From Pseudomonas viridiflava (GTDB taxonomy: Bacteria; Pseudomonadota; Gammaproteobacteria; Pseudomonadales; Pseudomonadaceae): a DNA stretch of 64,000 nucleotides. This document shows, piece after piece, positions 43,601-52,177 of the stretch. The stretch's first letter is position 1; each line of letters opens with the position of its first letter. Both the position numbers and the translations under genes were made by a program. Under the pieces are notes generated by a model, which saw nothing but the letters and a program-made list of their open reading frames with translations, was not told the origin of the DNA and did not search any database. The stretch is from NCBI RefSeq assembly GCF_900590885.1, contig NZ_UUON01000001.1:496001-560000 (forward strand), given 5' to 3'.

Positions 43601-45508
43601 GTCGGCGATATGGCCGGTGACGTGTTCGGTAACGGCCTGTTGATGTCCGACAAGCTGCAACTGGTCGCGGCTTTCAACCACCTGCACATCTTCATCGATC
43701 CAAACCCGAACCCGGCCACCAGCTTCGTCGAGCGTCAGCGCATGTTCGAGCTGCCGCGTTCGGCCTGGACCGACTACGACACCAGCATCATGTCCGAAGG
43801 CGGCGGGATCTTCTCGCGCAGCGCCAAAAGCATTGCCATCTCGCCACAGATGAAAGAGCGCTTTGACATCTCGGCCGACAAGCTGACCCCGACCGAACTG
43901 CTGAACGCCTTGCTCAAGGCGCCAGTGGACCTGTTGTGGAACGGCGGTATCGGTACCTACGTCAAGGCCAGCACCGAAAGCCATGCCGACGTGGGCGACA
44001 AGGCCAACGACGCGCTGCGCGTCAATGGCAACGAGTTGCGCTGCAAAGTAGTGGGCGAGGGCGGTAACCTCGGCATGACCCAGCTGGGTCGTGTGGAATT
44101 CGGCCTCAATGGCGGCGGTTCCAACACCGACTTCATCGACAACGCCGGTGGTGTGGACTGCTCCGACCACGAAGTGAACATCAAGATCCTGCTCAACGAA
44201 GTGGTGCAGGCCGGCGACATGACCGACAAGCAGCGCAACCAGCTGCTGGCGAGCATGACCGACGAAGTCGGCAACCTGGTGTTGGGCAACAACTACAAGC
44301 AGACCCAGGCCCTGTCCCTGGCCGCGCGCCGTGCCTACGAGCGTGCCGCCGAGTACAAGCGCCTGATGAGCGACCTGGAAGGCCGTGGCAAGCTGGACCG
44401 CGCCATCGAGTACCTGCCGACCGAGGAGCAGCTCAGCGAGCGCGCCGCGAGCGGCAAGGGCCTGACCCGTCCGGAGCTGTCGGTGTTGATCTCCTACAGC
44501 AAGATCGACCTCAAGGAAGCGCTGCTCAAGTCGCTGGTGCCGGATGACGAGTACCTGACCCGTGACATGGAGACCGCGTTCCCGCCGAGCCTGGTCGCCA
44601 AGTTCGGCGAGGCCATGCGTCGTCACCGTCTGAAGCGTGAGATTGTCAGCACCCAGATCGCCAACGACCTGGTCAACCACATGGGCATCACCTTTGTGCA
44701 GCGACTCAAAGAGTCGACCGGCATGAGCCCGGCGAACGTGGCTGGCGCTTATGTGATCGTGCGCGACATCTTCCACCTCCCGCACTGGTTCCGTCAGATC
44801 GAAGCCCTGGACCACCAGGTGTCCGCCGACGTGCAACTGGAGCTGATGGATGAGCTGATGCGCCTGGGCCGTCGCGCGACGCGCTGGTTCCTGCGCAGCC
44901 GTCGCAACGAGCAGGACGCCGGCCGCGACACCGCGCATTTCGGTCCGCACCTGGCGGCATTGGGCCTCAAGCTTGACGAACTGCTGGAAGGCCCGACCCG
45001 CGAAGGCTGGCAGAACCGCTACCAGGCCTACACCGAAGCCGGTGTACCGGAGTTGTTGGCGCGCATGGTTGCAGGCACCACCCACCTGTACACCTTGTTG
45101 CCGATCATCGAAGCCGCCGACGTGACCGGGCATGACGCCGCTGAAGTGGCCAAGGCCTACTTCGCCGTCGGCAGCGCCCTGGACTTGCCGTGGTACCTGC
45201 AGCAGATCAGCGATCTGCCGGTTGCCAACAACTGGCAGGCCCAGGCCCGCGAAGCGTTCCGCGACGATGTGGACTGGCAGCAACGCGCGATCACCATCTC
45301 GGTACTGCAAATGGCCGACGCGCCACACGACATGGAAGCCCGCGTGGCCCTGTGGCTTGAGCAGCACCAGGACATGGCGGATCGCTGGCGCGCCATGATG
45401 GTGGAAATCCGTGCTGCGGTCGGCACGGACTACGCCATGTATGCGGTGGCCAACCGTGAGCTGCTGGACCTGGCGTTGAGCGGTCAGTCGGTGCTGCAAC
45501 CGGCTTGA
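40640..45508 (+). CDS. gdhB: NAD-dependent glutamate dehydrogenase, large (GdhB/180-kDa) class
   Basis: 1622 aa, the size of the large bacterial NAD-GDH class. The N-terminal ~700 residues contain ACT-like regulatory regions (for example [29 protein letters not shown]). The catalytic part shows [49 protein letters not shown] with the GDH lysine region, and the NAD domain [15 protein letters not shown]. It oxidises glutamate to 2-oxoglutarate and ammonium for catabolism. ATG preceded by CGGAG. A strong terminator follows. A frame of similar length on the opposite strand is a codon-bias shadow. Confidence 0.97.
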   Translation: [1622 protein letters not shown]

Positions 45509-45522
45509 TCCATCGGTAAAAC

Positions 45523-45558
45523 AAAAGCCCCTGCATTGTGAGATGCAGGGGCTTTTTG
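45523..45558 (+). terminator. Intrinsic terminator of gdhB
   Basis: AAAAGCCCCTGCAT (45523-45536) pairs with ATGCAGGGGCTTTT from 45543, loop TGTGAG, ending in a T-run; works on the plus strand and possibly on the minus. Confidence 0.9.
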
Positions 45559-45593
45559 TTGGAACGCGATTTATATAGCAACAAAGGGCCAAT

Positions 45594-45680
45594 GTGGGAG
45601 GGGGCTTGCCCCCGATGACAGTGTGTCAGTCATGAATAGGTTGGCTGACACACCGCTATCGGGGGCAAGCCCCCTCCCAC
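45594..45680. repeat. REPIN
   Basis: Inverted pair of GTGGGAGGGGGCTTGCCCCCGAT cores, 87 bp overall, between the gdhB terminator and the convergent GntR gene. Full-length and nearly perfect, suggesting a recent copy. Confidence 0.87.
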
Positions 45681-45705
45681 ATTTAGCCTTCGATTTGTCT
45701 GGAGA

Positions 45706-46392
45706 TTAATGGTGCTTGAGAAGTTTGGATTCCAGGTGATCCAGGTGCTCGGTCATCAACGCCGCAGCGGCATTCGCATCCCGTTGCTCCACCGCATCCA
45801 CAATCGCCACATGCTCCTGCCAAGCGCAATACGTGCAGGCTTTGGCCTCAAATTGCGCAATGATCAACGAGGTCAACGGCACCAGGCTATTGAGGAACTG
45901 CGCCAGCGGCCCATTGCCAGCCATGACTGCCAAGTGCAGATGAAACTCCCCCGACAACCGAATCGCCGGTCCTCGCTGGTCGCGCTCGATGCAGTCACGC
46001 TCGCGGGCGATCAGTTCGCGCAATTGGCGTATCTGCGCAGCCGTCGCTTGGGCGCAGGCCAGTTGCACCACGGTCATTTCGGTCATGCGCCGTGCTTCCA
46101 GAATCTGCCGCGTCTGCTGCGCATCCGGCGCTGCCACCTGGGCGCGCTGGTTGGGGCGCAGGATGATCACTTGCTGATGGGACAGCTTGGCCAGTACCCG
46201 GCGGATCACACTGCGGCTTACGCCAAAGATTTCGCCCAGGCCGTCCTCGGTAAAACGGCTGGCCGGGGCGATGCGTTGTTCGAGGATGGCGTCGAACAGC
46301 CGTGGGTAAATATCATCCACCGAAGGTTTTTTGCCGGCCACCAGGCGCAGGGTGGGCAGCAGGGGGTCGCGTTGCAAGGCGTAGGCGGTCAT
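45706..46392 (-). CDS. GntR-family regulator, FCD (FadR-like) type
   Basis: 228 aa. Winged helix from about residue 25: IYPRLFDAILEQRIAPASRFTEDGLGEIFGVSRSVIRRVLAKLSHQQVIILRPN, then an FCD ligand-binding domain (RQILEARRMTEMTVVQLACAQ..., SGEFHLHLAVMAGNGPL, EHVAIVDAVEQRDANAAAALMTEHL) with His/Asp positions for metal binding. AGGAGAACGGCC precedes the ATG. 17 bp after a second GntR gene and in the same direction as dctA, so these may control dicarboxylate uptake or a linked pathway. Confidence 0.9.
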   Translation of the reverse strand: MTAYALQRDPLLPTLRLVAGKKPSVDDIYPRLFDAILEQRIAPASRFTEDGLGEIFGVSRSVIRRVLAKLSHQQVIILRPNQRAQVAAPDAQQTRQILEARRMTEMTVVQLACAQATAAQIRQLRELIARERDCIERDQRGPAIRLSGEFHLHLAVMAGNGPLAQFLNSLVPLTSLIIAQFEAKACTYCAWQEHVAIVDAVEQRDANAAAALMTEHLDHLESKLLKHH

Positions 46393-46409
46393 GGCCGTTC
46401 TCCTGAAAA

Positions 46410-47111
46410 TCAGCTACCCAGGTGGTCGTCCGGGATGTTCAAACGGATGCCCATGCGCAGGCCTTCCTGGAGGATGTGCCGGCGCATCTCGGCACTGGCC
46501 AGGGCGCTGTTCTTGTTGCGGATCGCGCGCACCACGGCTTCGTTTTCCTGCAGGCGCTCGGCCAGGTGTTCGGGTGAGTTGCGCAGCACCTGGGCGCTTT
46601 GCTTGAGCGCGTTGCTGGTTTGCTGCACCACGTTCTGGAAAATCGGATTGGAGGTAAGGGCGAACAGTTCTTCATGAAAACCGATGTAGGCGTTCATCCC
46701 CGCTTCGGCGTCACCGGCGTCGAGGGCTTCGCGCATGTCCATCAGGTTCAGGCGCAACTGGCCGACTTCCTTGCTGCTGATGGACTGGGCCACCAGGCCG
46801 ACAATGAAGGGTTCGAGGGTGTAGCGCAGTTGCAGGATGTCTTCGAGGCTGGCGGCGGCCACCGCATCGCTGGATTGCGGCTCGCTGACGCTGGTTTCCA
46901 GCACCACCACGCCTTTGCCGGGCATGGAGCGCACCAGGCCGAGGGTTTCCAGCACGATCACCGCTTCGCGCAGGCTGGGGCGGCTGATGCCCATCTGTTC
47001 GGCCAGTTCACGCTGGCCGGGGAGCATTTCGCCCCGGCGCCACTGGCCCCGCTTGAGTGCGGCGCGCAGTTTTTCTACGACTGAATTGACGACGGTTGAG
47101 GTGCTGATCAC
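46410..47111 (-). CDS. GntR-family regulator, FCD type, near dctA
   Basis: 233 aa from a GTG at 47111 placed 8 nt after AAGGAG. A longer in-frame reading to 47165 would translate the REP hairpin (encoding GASPLPH) and is rejected. The winged helix (VVNSVVEKLRAALKRGQWRRGEMLPGQRELAEQMGISRPSLREAVIVLETLGLV) is FadR-like, with an FCD domain after residue 80. Lies between dctA and the other GntR gene. Two GGTCTKACC sites upstream of dctA are candidate operators for this or its neighbour. Confidence 0.9.
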   Translation of the reverse strand: MISTSTVVNSVVEKLRAALKRGQWRRGEMLPGQRELAEQMGISRPSLREAVIVLETLGLVRSMPGKGVVVLETSVSEPQSSDAVAAASLEDILQLRYTLEPFIVGLVAQSISSKEVGQLRLNLMDMREALDAGDAEAGMNAYIGFHEELFALTSNPIFQNVVQQTSNALKQSAQVLRNSPEHLAERLQENEAVVRAIRNKNSALASAEMRRHILQEGLRMGIRLNIPDDHLGS

Positions 47112-47137
47112 GTCAATGGCTCCTTGATGTTGCACAT

Positions 47138-47163
47138 GTGGGAGGGGGCTTGCCCCCTCCCAC
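47138..47163. repeat. Single REP hairpin
   Basis: GTGGGAGGGGGCTTGCCCCCTCCCAC: a collapsed REP with a 2-nt loop, between dctA (stop at 47184) and the GntR gene. Perfect stem that may terminate dctA transcripts. Confidence 0.8.
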
Positions 47164-47183
47164 ATTGGGTCTGAGTTGCTTGA

Positions 47184-48494
47184 TCAAAACTCTTGATGAG
47201 CCGGCAACACCGGTTTCTTGGCCTGGAAGGCATAGCCTTGCTGACCGTCCAGCACCTTGTTGGCGCGCTGGATGTCGATGTCCTTTTCCCAGCGGGCGAT
47301 GGCCACGGTGGCCACGCAGTTGCCGATCAGGTTGGTCAGCGCGCGGCCGATGCCCATGAACCAGTCCACCGCCAGCACCAGCACCAGGCCCACCACCGGA
47401 ATCGCCGGGATCGCGGTCAGCGTTGCCGCCAGGATCACCAGCGCCGAACCGGGAATCCCGTGGGCGCCCTTGGAAGTAATCAGCGACACCAGCAGGATGG
47501 TCATCAGATCCGTCATCGACAGCGGCGTACCGGTGGCGTTGGCGATAAACACGATGGCCAGAGTCAGGTAGATCGAGAAACCGTCGAGGTTGAACGAGTA
47601 CCCGGTCGGAATCACCAGGCCCACGGTGGAGCTGCCAATGCCTAAGTGTTCCAGCTTGCGCATGATCTGTGGCAGCACTGCGTCGGAGGAGGCGGTGCCC
47701 ATCACGATCAGCAGTTCTTCGCGCAGGTACTTGAGCAGCGGCAACATGCGCAGGCCCGACAGGCGCATCACCAGGCCGAGGATCAGCGCGACGAAGGCAA
47801 AGCAGGTGAGGTAGAACAAACCGACCAGGCTGCCCAGGTGTTGCAGCGAGTCCAGGCCGTAGGTGCTGGTGGTGAAGGCGATGGCGCCGAACACGCCAAT
47901 CGGCGCCAGGCGCACGATCATGCCCATGATGCGGAAGATGACGTGGCTCAGCTCGTTGATCAGCCGCGAAATGCCCGAGGCGGCTTCACCCACCAGGTTC
48001 AACGCGCTGCCGAACAGCACCGAGAACAGCAGCACTTGCAGCACATTGTTGTCGGCAAACGCGCCGATCACCGAGTTGGGGATCAGGTCCATCAGGAACT
48101 GGCTGGTGCCCTTGATGTGCTGGCCCTTGTCGGCCAGTTCATTCAAACCGGCGGAGGAGAGCTGCTCCAGATGGATATTGGCGCCTTGGCCGATACCGGT
48201 GCTGAAGGCCATGATCAAGCCGATCACCAGGGCGATGGTGGTGAGCACCTCAAAGTAGATCACCGACTTGAGGCCGATGCGACCGACCTTCTTCAAGTCG
48301 CCGGCACCGGAAATGCCGCTGACCACCACGCAGAATACGATCAGGCCGATCAGCATCTTGATCAGCTTGATAAAACCGTCACCGAGGGGTTTGAGTTGCG
48401 AGGAGAATTCGGGAAGGGCCAGGCCGCAGGCGATGCCGAGCATCAGGCCAATCACGACTTGGAGGAAAATCGAACGCGAGCACCATCTGAGCAT
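47184..48494 (-). CDS. dctA: C4-dicarboxylate:cation symporter, DctA type
   Basis: 436 aa, eight or more hydrophobic segments. Family marks: IFLQVVIGLMLGIACG at the start, FIKLIKMLIGLIVFCVVVSGI, the serine-rich hairpin GTASSDAVLPQIM, and VIPTGYSFNLDGFSIYLTLAIVFIANATGTPLS with the conserved Asn/Asp cation and substrate residues, then ITSKGAHGIPGSA. Imports succinate, fumarate and malate with cations. Followed by two GntR regulators on the same strand. Other DAACS substrates such as glutamate or aspartate remain possible. Confidence 0.9.
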   Translation of the reverse strand: MLRWCSRSIFLQVVIGLMLGIACGLALPEFSSQLKPLGDGFIKLIKMLIGLIVFCVVVSGISGAGDLKKVGRIGLKSVIYFEVLTTIALVIGLIMAFSTGIGQGANIHLEQLSSAGLNELADKGQHIKGTSQFLMDLIPNSVIGAFADNNVLQVLLFSVLFGSALNLVGEAASGISRLINELSHVIFRIMGMIVRLAPIGVFGAIAFTTSTYGLDSLQHLGSLVGLFYLTCFAFVALILGLVMRLSGLRMLPLLKYLREELLIVMGTASSDAVLPQIMRKLEHLGIGSSTVGLVIPTGYSFNLDGFSIYLTLAIVFIANATGTPLSMTDLMTILLVSLITSKGAHGIPGSALVILAATLTAIPAIPVVGLVLVLAVDWFMGIGRALTNLIGNCVATVAIARWEKDIDIQRANKVLDGQQGYAFQAKKPVLPAHQEF

Positions 48495-48726
48495 GGGAGG
48501 GATCTCTATTCGGTGCCCTGGTGGTTCCAGGGCTTAATTGTTGTGGTCTTACCGGTATGTCCAGTGCGGGGCCAGTCTACGCTGGGTTTTTTTCAAATCA
48601 CAAGTAAATATTCGGCGGTCGGCAGGTCCCGGTCTGACCAGTAGGTCGGCGAGGGCGATGCTTGAGCGGTTGGCGGGCTGGAAATTTTTTCGCTTATCAT
48701 CCGCCGCTCGGCATTAGAGGTGACGG
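48495..48726. promoter_or_regulatory. dctA/tag divergent region with two GGTCTKACC sites
   Basis: GGTCTTACC at 48545-48553 and GGTCTGACC at 48631-48639, 86 bp apart centre to centre. GGTC-N-GACC-type dyads are the classic recognition form of FadR-subfamily GntR proteins, and two such regulators are encoded just beyond dctA. The other half of the region presumably holds the tag promoter. Confidence 0.5.
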
Positions 48727-49356
48727 ATGGACACACCAGGACTGACCACGGACGAAACCGGGCAAACCTACTGCACCTGGCGCACGGCTGCGCCGCAATA
48801 CCCGCATTACCACGACCATGAGTGGGGCGTGCCGGTGGCGGATGATATCCAGCTGTACGAGAAGATTTGCCTGGAGGGCTTCCAGGCGGGCATGGCGTGG
48901 ATCACCATTTTGCGCAAGCGCGAGCAGTTTCGCGCGGCGTTCGAGGGCTTTGATTTTCGCCGGGTGGCGCAGTATGGCGAAGCAGACATTGAACGGCTGA
49001 TGCAGGACCCCGGCATCGTGCGCAACCGGGCGAAGATCGTCTCCGCGATCAACAATGCGCGCAGGGCCTGTGAGCTGGTGGACGAAACCGGGTCACTGGC
49101 GCGCTGGTTGTGGGCGTTTGAGCCTACCCCCGATGAGCGACTGGCCGTGGTGGACCTGGCGTTTTGGACGGGTAACCCGACGTCCCCGGCCTCGGTGCGC
49201 TTGTCCAAAGCCTTGAAGAAACGCGGCTGGACCTTTGTGGGCCCGACCACGATGTATGCGCTGATGCAGGCGATGGGGATGGTCAACGATCATCTCGAAG
49301 GTTGCGCCTGCCGACCTCGGATCGAGCAACTGCGCCGCCAGTTCAAGCGTCCCTGA
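48727..49356 (+). CDS. tag: DNA-3-methyladenine glycosylase I
   Basis: 209 aa. Zinc-binding and catalytic pattern of Tag: C-W-R (YCTWRT) near residue 16, HDHEWG at 29-34, the helix-hairpin-helix-like EGFQAGMAWITILRKREQFRAAF with catalytic Glu and Trp, FVGPTTMYALMQAMGMVNDHLEGC with the C-terminal His and Cys ligands. Excises 3-methyladenine from alkylated DNA. RBS AGAGGTGA before ATG. Single gene. Confidence 0.95.
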   Translation: MDTPGLTTDETGQTYCTWRTAAPQYPHYHDHEWGVPVADDIQLYEKICLEGFQAGMAWITILRKREQFRAAFEGFDFRRVAQYGEADIERLMQDPGIVRNRAKIVSAINNARRACELVDETGSLARWLWAFEPTPDERLAVVDLAFWTGNPTSPASVRLSKALKKRGWTFVGPTTMYALMQAMGMVNDHLEGCACRPRIEQLRRQFKRP

Positions 49357-49382
49357 ATCCCGGATGTATAGAGATCAAAAAT

Positions 49383-49392
49383 GTGGGAGGGG
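49383..49392. repeat. Half REP remnant
   Basis: GTGGGAGGGG core alone, without its inverted partner, between convergent tag and the cupin gene whose stop is 6 bp away. Confidence 0.55.
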
Positions 49393-49397
49393 GCGGG

Positions 49398-49799
49398 TTA
49401 CTTGGGCAGCGGGGTGAGCACCTCGGCCTTGTCATCCAGCACCATCACCACCAGTAGCTTGGCGGGCTTTGTCTGGCTGGCATTGCTCGATTCAAAGTGC
49501 CGAGAGCCGGCCGGTTCGTAGAACGACTCACCCACCTTGTAGGTTTTCGCCTTCTCGTCATTCACCCGCGAAGTAATCGCGCCTTGCAGCACATAGGCCA
49601 CGGCGGTGCCGGTGTGGCTATGGGGCACGGTGGCCTGGCCGGGGGCGTAGTCCACGGTGAGCATGATGGTTTTTTTGCCGGGTACGTTGGTCAGGGCGTG
49701 TTCTTGCAACACCTTGATGGATTCCTGGTTGTACACCGGTTCATGGGCAAAAGCGCTGAGGGAGGTGAGCATCAGGCTGGTAGCGAGCAGGCGTTTCAT
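49398..49799 (-). CDS. Exported cupin-domain protein
   Basis: 133 aa. Signal peptide MKRLLATSLMLTSLSAFA, cleavage before HEP. Cupin motif 1 is PHSHTGTAVAYVLQGAI (two His and a later Glu missing from the strict G(X)5HXH(X)3-4E form), and motif 2 YEPAGSRHFESSN carries the last His. A small metal-binding barrel in the periplasm; similar genes sit next to MocR regulators, as here, 84 bp away on the same strand. Substrate unknown. Confidence 0.85.
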   Translation of the reverse strand: MKRLLATSLMLTSLSAFAHEPVYNQESIKVLQEHALTNVPGKKTIMLTVDYAPGQATVPHSHTGTAVAYVLQGAITSRVNDEKAKTYKVGESFYEPAGSRHFESSNASQTKPAKLLVVMVLDDKAEVLTPLPK

Positions 49800-49883
49800 G
49801 GCGAAGTTTCCGAGTGGTTCGAGACCCGTTCACCCTACGCCGCGTGCCATCGCTGACCAATAACCAATCCTGCGGAAAACTCC

Positions 49884-51317
49884 CTAGCCAATCTGCTGCA
49901 GAATATCGCGCACCTTGTCCAGCGCCGGGTCGATGTCCAGGGTTTCGATGGCGCCGAAGCCGATGATGAGCCCCGGCCTTACCGGCGCGTCGTGGAAGAA
50001 CACGTCCAGCGGGTAAAGGCCCACTTCCACCTGGCGCGCCAGTTGTATCAGCAGCGGGATATTCACCGCTACCTTGCACAGTGCGGCCATATGGAAGCCC
50101 GCCACTGTCGGCACCGCCTCGAACCACGGCGACAAATCCCCCGCCAGTCGTTGCAGGATGCGCTCGCGGCGCCCGGCGTACACGGTGTGGCAGCGACGGA
50201 TATGCTTGAGCAGGTAGCCCTCGTCGATAAACTTGGCCAGCGCCCATTGCGGCAGGGTCGAGCTGTGCTGGTCGGTCAGTTGCTTGGCCTTGAGCACCGC
50301 GCCATAGATCGCCGGCGGCAGCACCGCATAGCCCAGGCGCAACTCCGGCAGCAGGGTTTTCGAGAAGGTGCCCACGTAAGTCACCACGCCCCGGGTGTCC
50401 ATGCTTTGCAGCGAATCCGTAGGCCGGCCTTCGTAGCGGAATTCGCTGTCGTAGTCGTCCTCGATGATGATCGCACCCAGCTCGAACGCGCGCGCCAGCA
50501 GGGCTTCACGGCGGGGCAGGCTCATGGGCATGCCGAGGGGGAACTGGTGGGACGGCGTCACGTAGATCAGCCGCGTGCCGTCGGGGATCTGCTCGACCTG
50601 GATGCCCTGCGCGTCCACCGGCACACTCGCGACGCTCGCGCCCATGGCCTGGAACAGCTGGCGCGCGGGGCTGTAGCCGGGGTCTTCCATGGCGACGATG
50701 CAGCCCGGTTCCAGCACCACCCGGGCGATCAGGTCCAGGGCCTGCTGCGCGCCATTGGTGACCACGATATCGCTGTCACGGCATTTGACCCCGCGGGAAA
50801 ACGCGATATGCCCGGCGATGGCACTGCGCAGTGCCGGCAAGCCTTCGGGCTGGCTGTAGTAACCGCTGTTCTGGGCGATACGCCGCAGCGCGTCCTGGGT
50901 GCAGCGTCGCCATTCATCCTGGGGAAACTGGTGGCGGCTGGTGGCGCCGCCGAGGAATTCGTAGCGCAGGGTGTCATCGCGGGTGGGGTGACGCATGGGC
51001 GAGGGCAATGCCTGCCATTTCGCCAGGTTGGCGGCGCAAGCCAGGTCGGTGGCGGTTTGCACGCGATCCGGGTCGGGTGCCCAGGCGTTGACGAAGGTGC
51101 CGCGGCCAATCTGGCCCACCAGCAAGCCTTCATAGGTCAGCGTGGCGTAGGTATCGGACACGGTCTTGCGCGATACGCCTAATTGCTCGGCCAACAGGCG
51201 GCTGGGTGGCAGTTGCGCACCCGCCGCGAGGCGCCCGGCCGAGATGGCTTCGCGTAACTGCTGATACAGCTGGGCGGCCAGGTCCTTGCGGCCCTTGATG
51301 ACAATATGCAGTTCCAT
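49884..51317 (-). CDS. MocR-subfamily GntR regulator with aminotransferase-like domain
   Basis: 477 aa. Winged helix in residues 10-75 (LAAQLYQQLREAISAGRLAAGAQLPPSRLLAEQLGVSRKTVSDTYATL), linker, then a fold-type I aminotransferase domain with PLP lysine in VGTFSKTLLPELRLGY and the Asp of IIIEDDYDSEFRYEGRP. MocR proteins sense PLP or an amino compound. Likely controls a neighbouring gene; the cupin gene downstream is the only close candidate on this strand. Confidence 0.93.
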   Translation of the reverse strand: MELHIVIKGRKDLAAQLYQQLREAISAGRLAAGAQLPPSRLLAEQLGVSRKTVSDTYATLTYEGLLVGQIGRGTFVNAWAPDPDRVQTATDLACAANLAKWQALPSPMRHPTRDDTLRYEFLGGATSRHQFPQDEWRRCTQDALRRIAQNSGYYSQPEGLPALRSAIAGHIAFSRGVKCRDSDIVVTNGAQQALDLIARVVLEPGCIVAMEDPGYSPARQLFQAMGASVASVPVDAQGIQVEQIPDGTRLIYVTPSHQFPLGMPMSLPRREALLARAFELGAIIIEDDYDSEFRYEGRPTDSLQSMDTRGVVTYVGTFSKTLLPELRLGYAVLPPAIYGAVLKAKQLTDQHSSTLPQWALAKFIDEGYLLKHIRRCHTVYAGRRERILQRLAGDLSPWFEAVPTVAGFHMAALCKVAVNIPLLIQLARQVEVGLYPLDVFFHDAPVRPGLIIGFGAIETLDIDPALDKVRDILQQIG

Positions 51318-51387
51318 GTTTCATCCTGAGGCAAATCGATCTACGCCAAGGTTACGCGTAAATCGATCAGTAGAAACCCAGGCTGAC

Positions 51388-52155
51388 TCAGGACAGGAAA
51401 CCACCATCCACATTCAGCGATACACCGGTGGTGTAGCTGGATGCATCGCTGGCCAGGAACAACACCGCGCCGGCCATCTCGCTCGGGTCGGCCACGCGCT
51501 TGAGCGGGATCTGCGCCAGGGCCATTTTCAGGATCGCGTCGTTCTTCACCAGTGCCGAGGCGAACTTGGTGTCGGTCAGGCCCGGCAGCAGCGCATTGCA
51601 GCGGATGCCGAACGCCGCGCATTCCTTGGCGAACACCTTGGTCATGTTGATCACTGCGGCCTTGGTCACCGAATAGATGCCCTGGAACACGCCGGGTGAA
51701 ATCCCGTTGATCGACGCGACGTTGATGATGCTGCCGCCGCCGTTGTCGCGCATCAGCTTGCCGGCTTCCACCGACATGAAGAAGTAGCCGCGAATGTTTA
51801 CGTCGACGGTTTTCTGGAACGCGCCGAGGTCGGTGTCCAGCACATTGCAGAACTGCGGGTTGGTGGCCGCGTTGTTGACCAGGATATCCAGGCGCCCGAA
51901 CTGCTCGCGAATGCCGGCGAACACTTGGGTGATCTGCTCCATTTCACCGATATGGCAGGCAATCGCCGTGGCCTTGCCGCCGTCGGCGATGATCGCGTCG
52001 GCCACGTGCTGGCAGCCTTCGAGCTTGCGGCTGGAGACGATGACGTGGGCGCCTTGCTGGGCCAGCAACTTGGCGATGGCCTCGCCGATGCCACGGCTGG
52101 CGCCGGAAACGAAAGCGATTTTGCCGTCGAGGTCGAACAGGTGGGTCTTGGACAT
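51388..52155 (-). CDS. SDR family oxidoreductase
   Basis: 255 aa. TGxxxGIG region is VSGASRGIGEA near residue 17-27, NNAA at 93-96 in place of NNAG, catalytic Ser in NVASINGISPG, and YSVTK for the Tyr/Lys pair; ends TTGVSLNVDGGFLS as usual for classical SDRs. AAGGAA before the ATG. Paired 22 bp after the APH-type kinase gene, a combination often linked to acyl-CoA metabolism. Confidence 0.93.
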   Translation of the reverse strand: MSKTHLFDLDGKIAFVSGASRGIGEAIAKLLAQQGAHVIVSSRKLEGCQHVADAIIADGGKATAIACHIGEMEQITQVFAGIREQFGRLDILVNNAATNPQFCNVLDTDLGAFQKTVDVNIRGYFFMSVEAGKLMRDNGGGSIINVASINGISPGVFQGIYSVTKAAVINMTKVFAKECAAFGIRCNALLPGLTDTKFASALVKNDAILKMALAQIPLKRVADPSEMAGAVLFLASDASSYTTGVSLNVDGGFLS

Positions 52156-52177
52156 GGGAGTTCCTTGTTATGGGCGA

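Noticed and set aside
40610-45592. Very long open frame (about 1660 codons) on the minus strand
   Set aside because: It is the mirror of gdhB caused by GC-rich codon bias; the translated product has no recognisable motif while the plus strand encodes a full NAD-GDH.
47112-47165. Upstream extension of the GntR gene to an ATG at 47165
   Set aside because: The added residues would be encoded by a REP hairpin; the GTG at 47111 has a proper AAGGAG.
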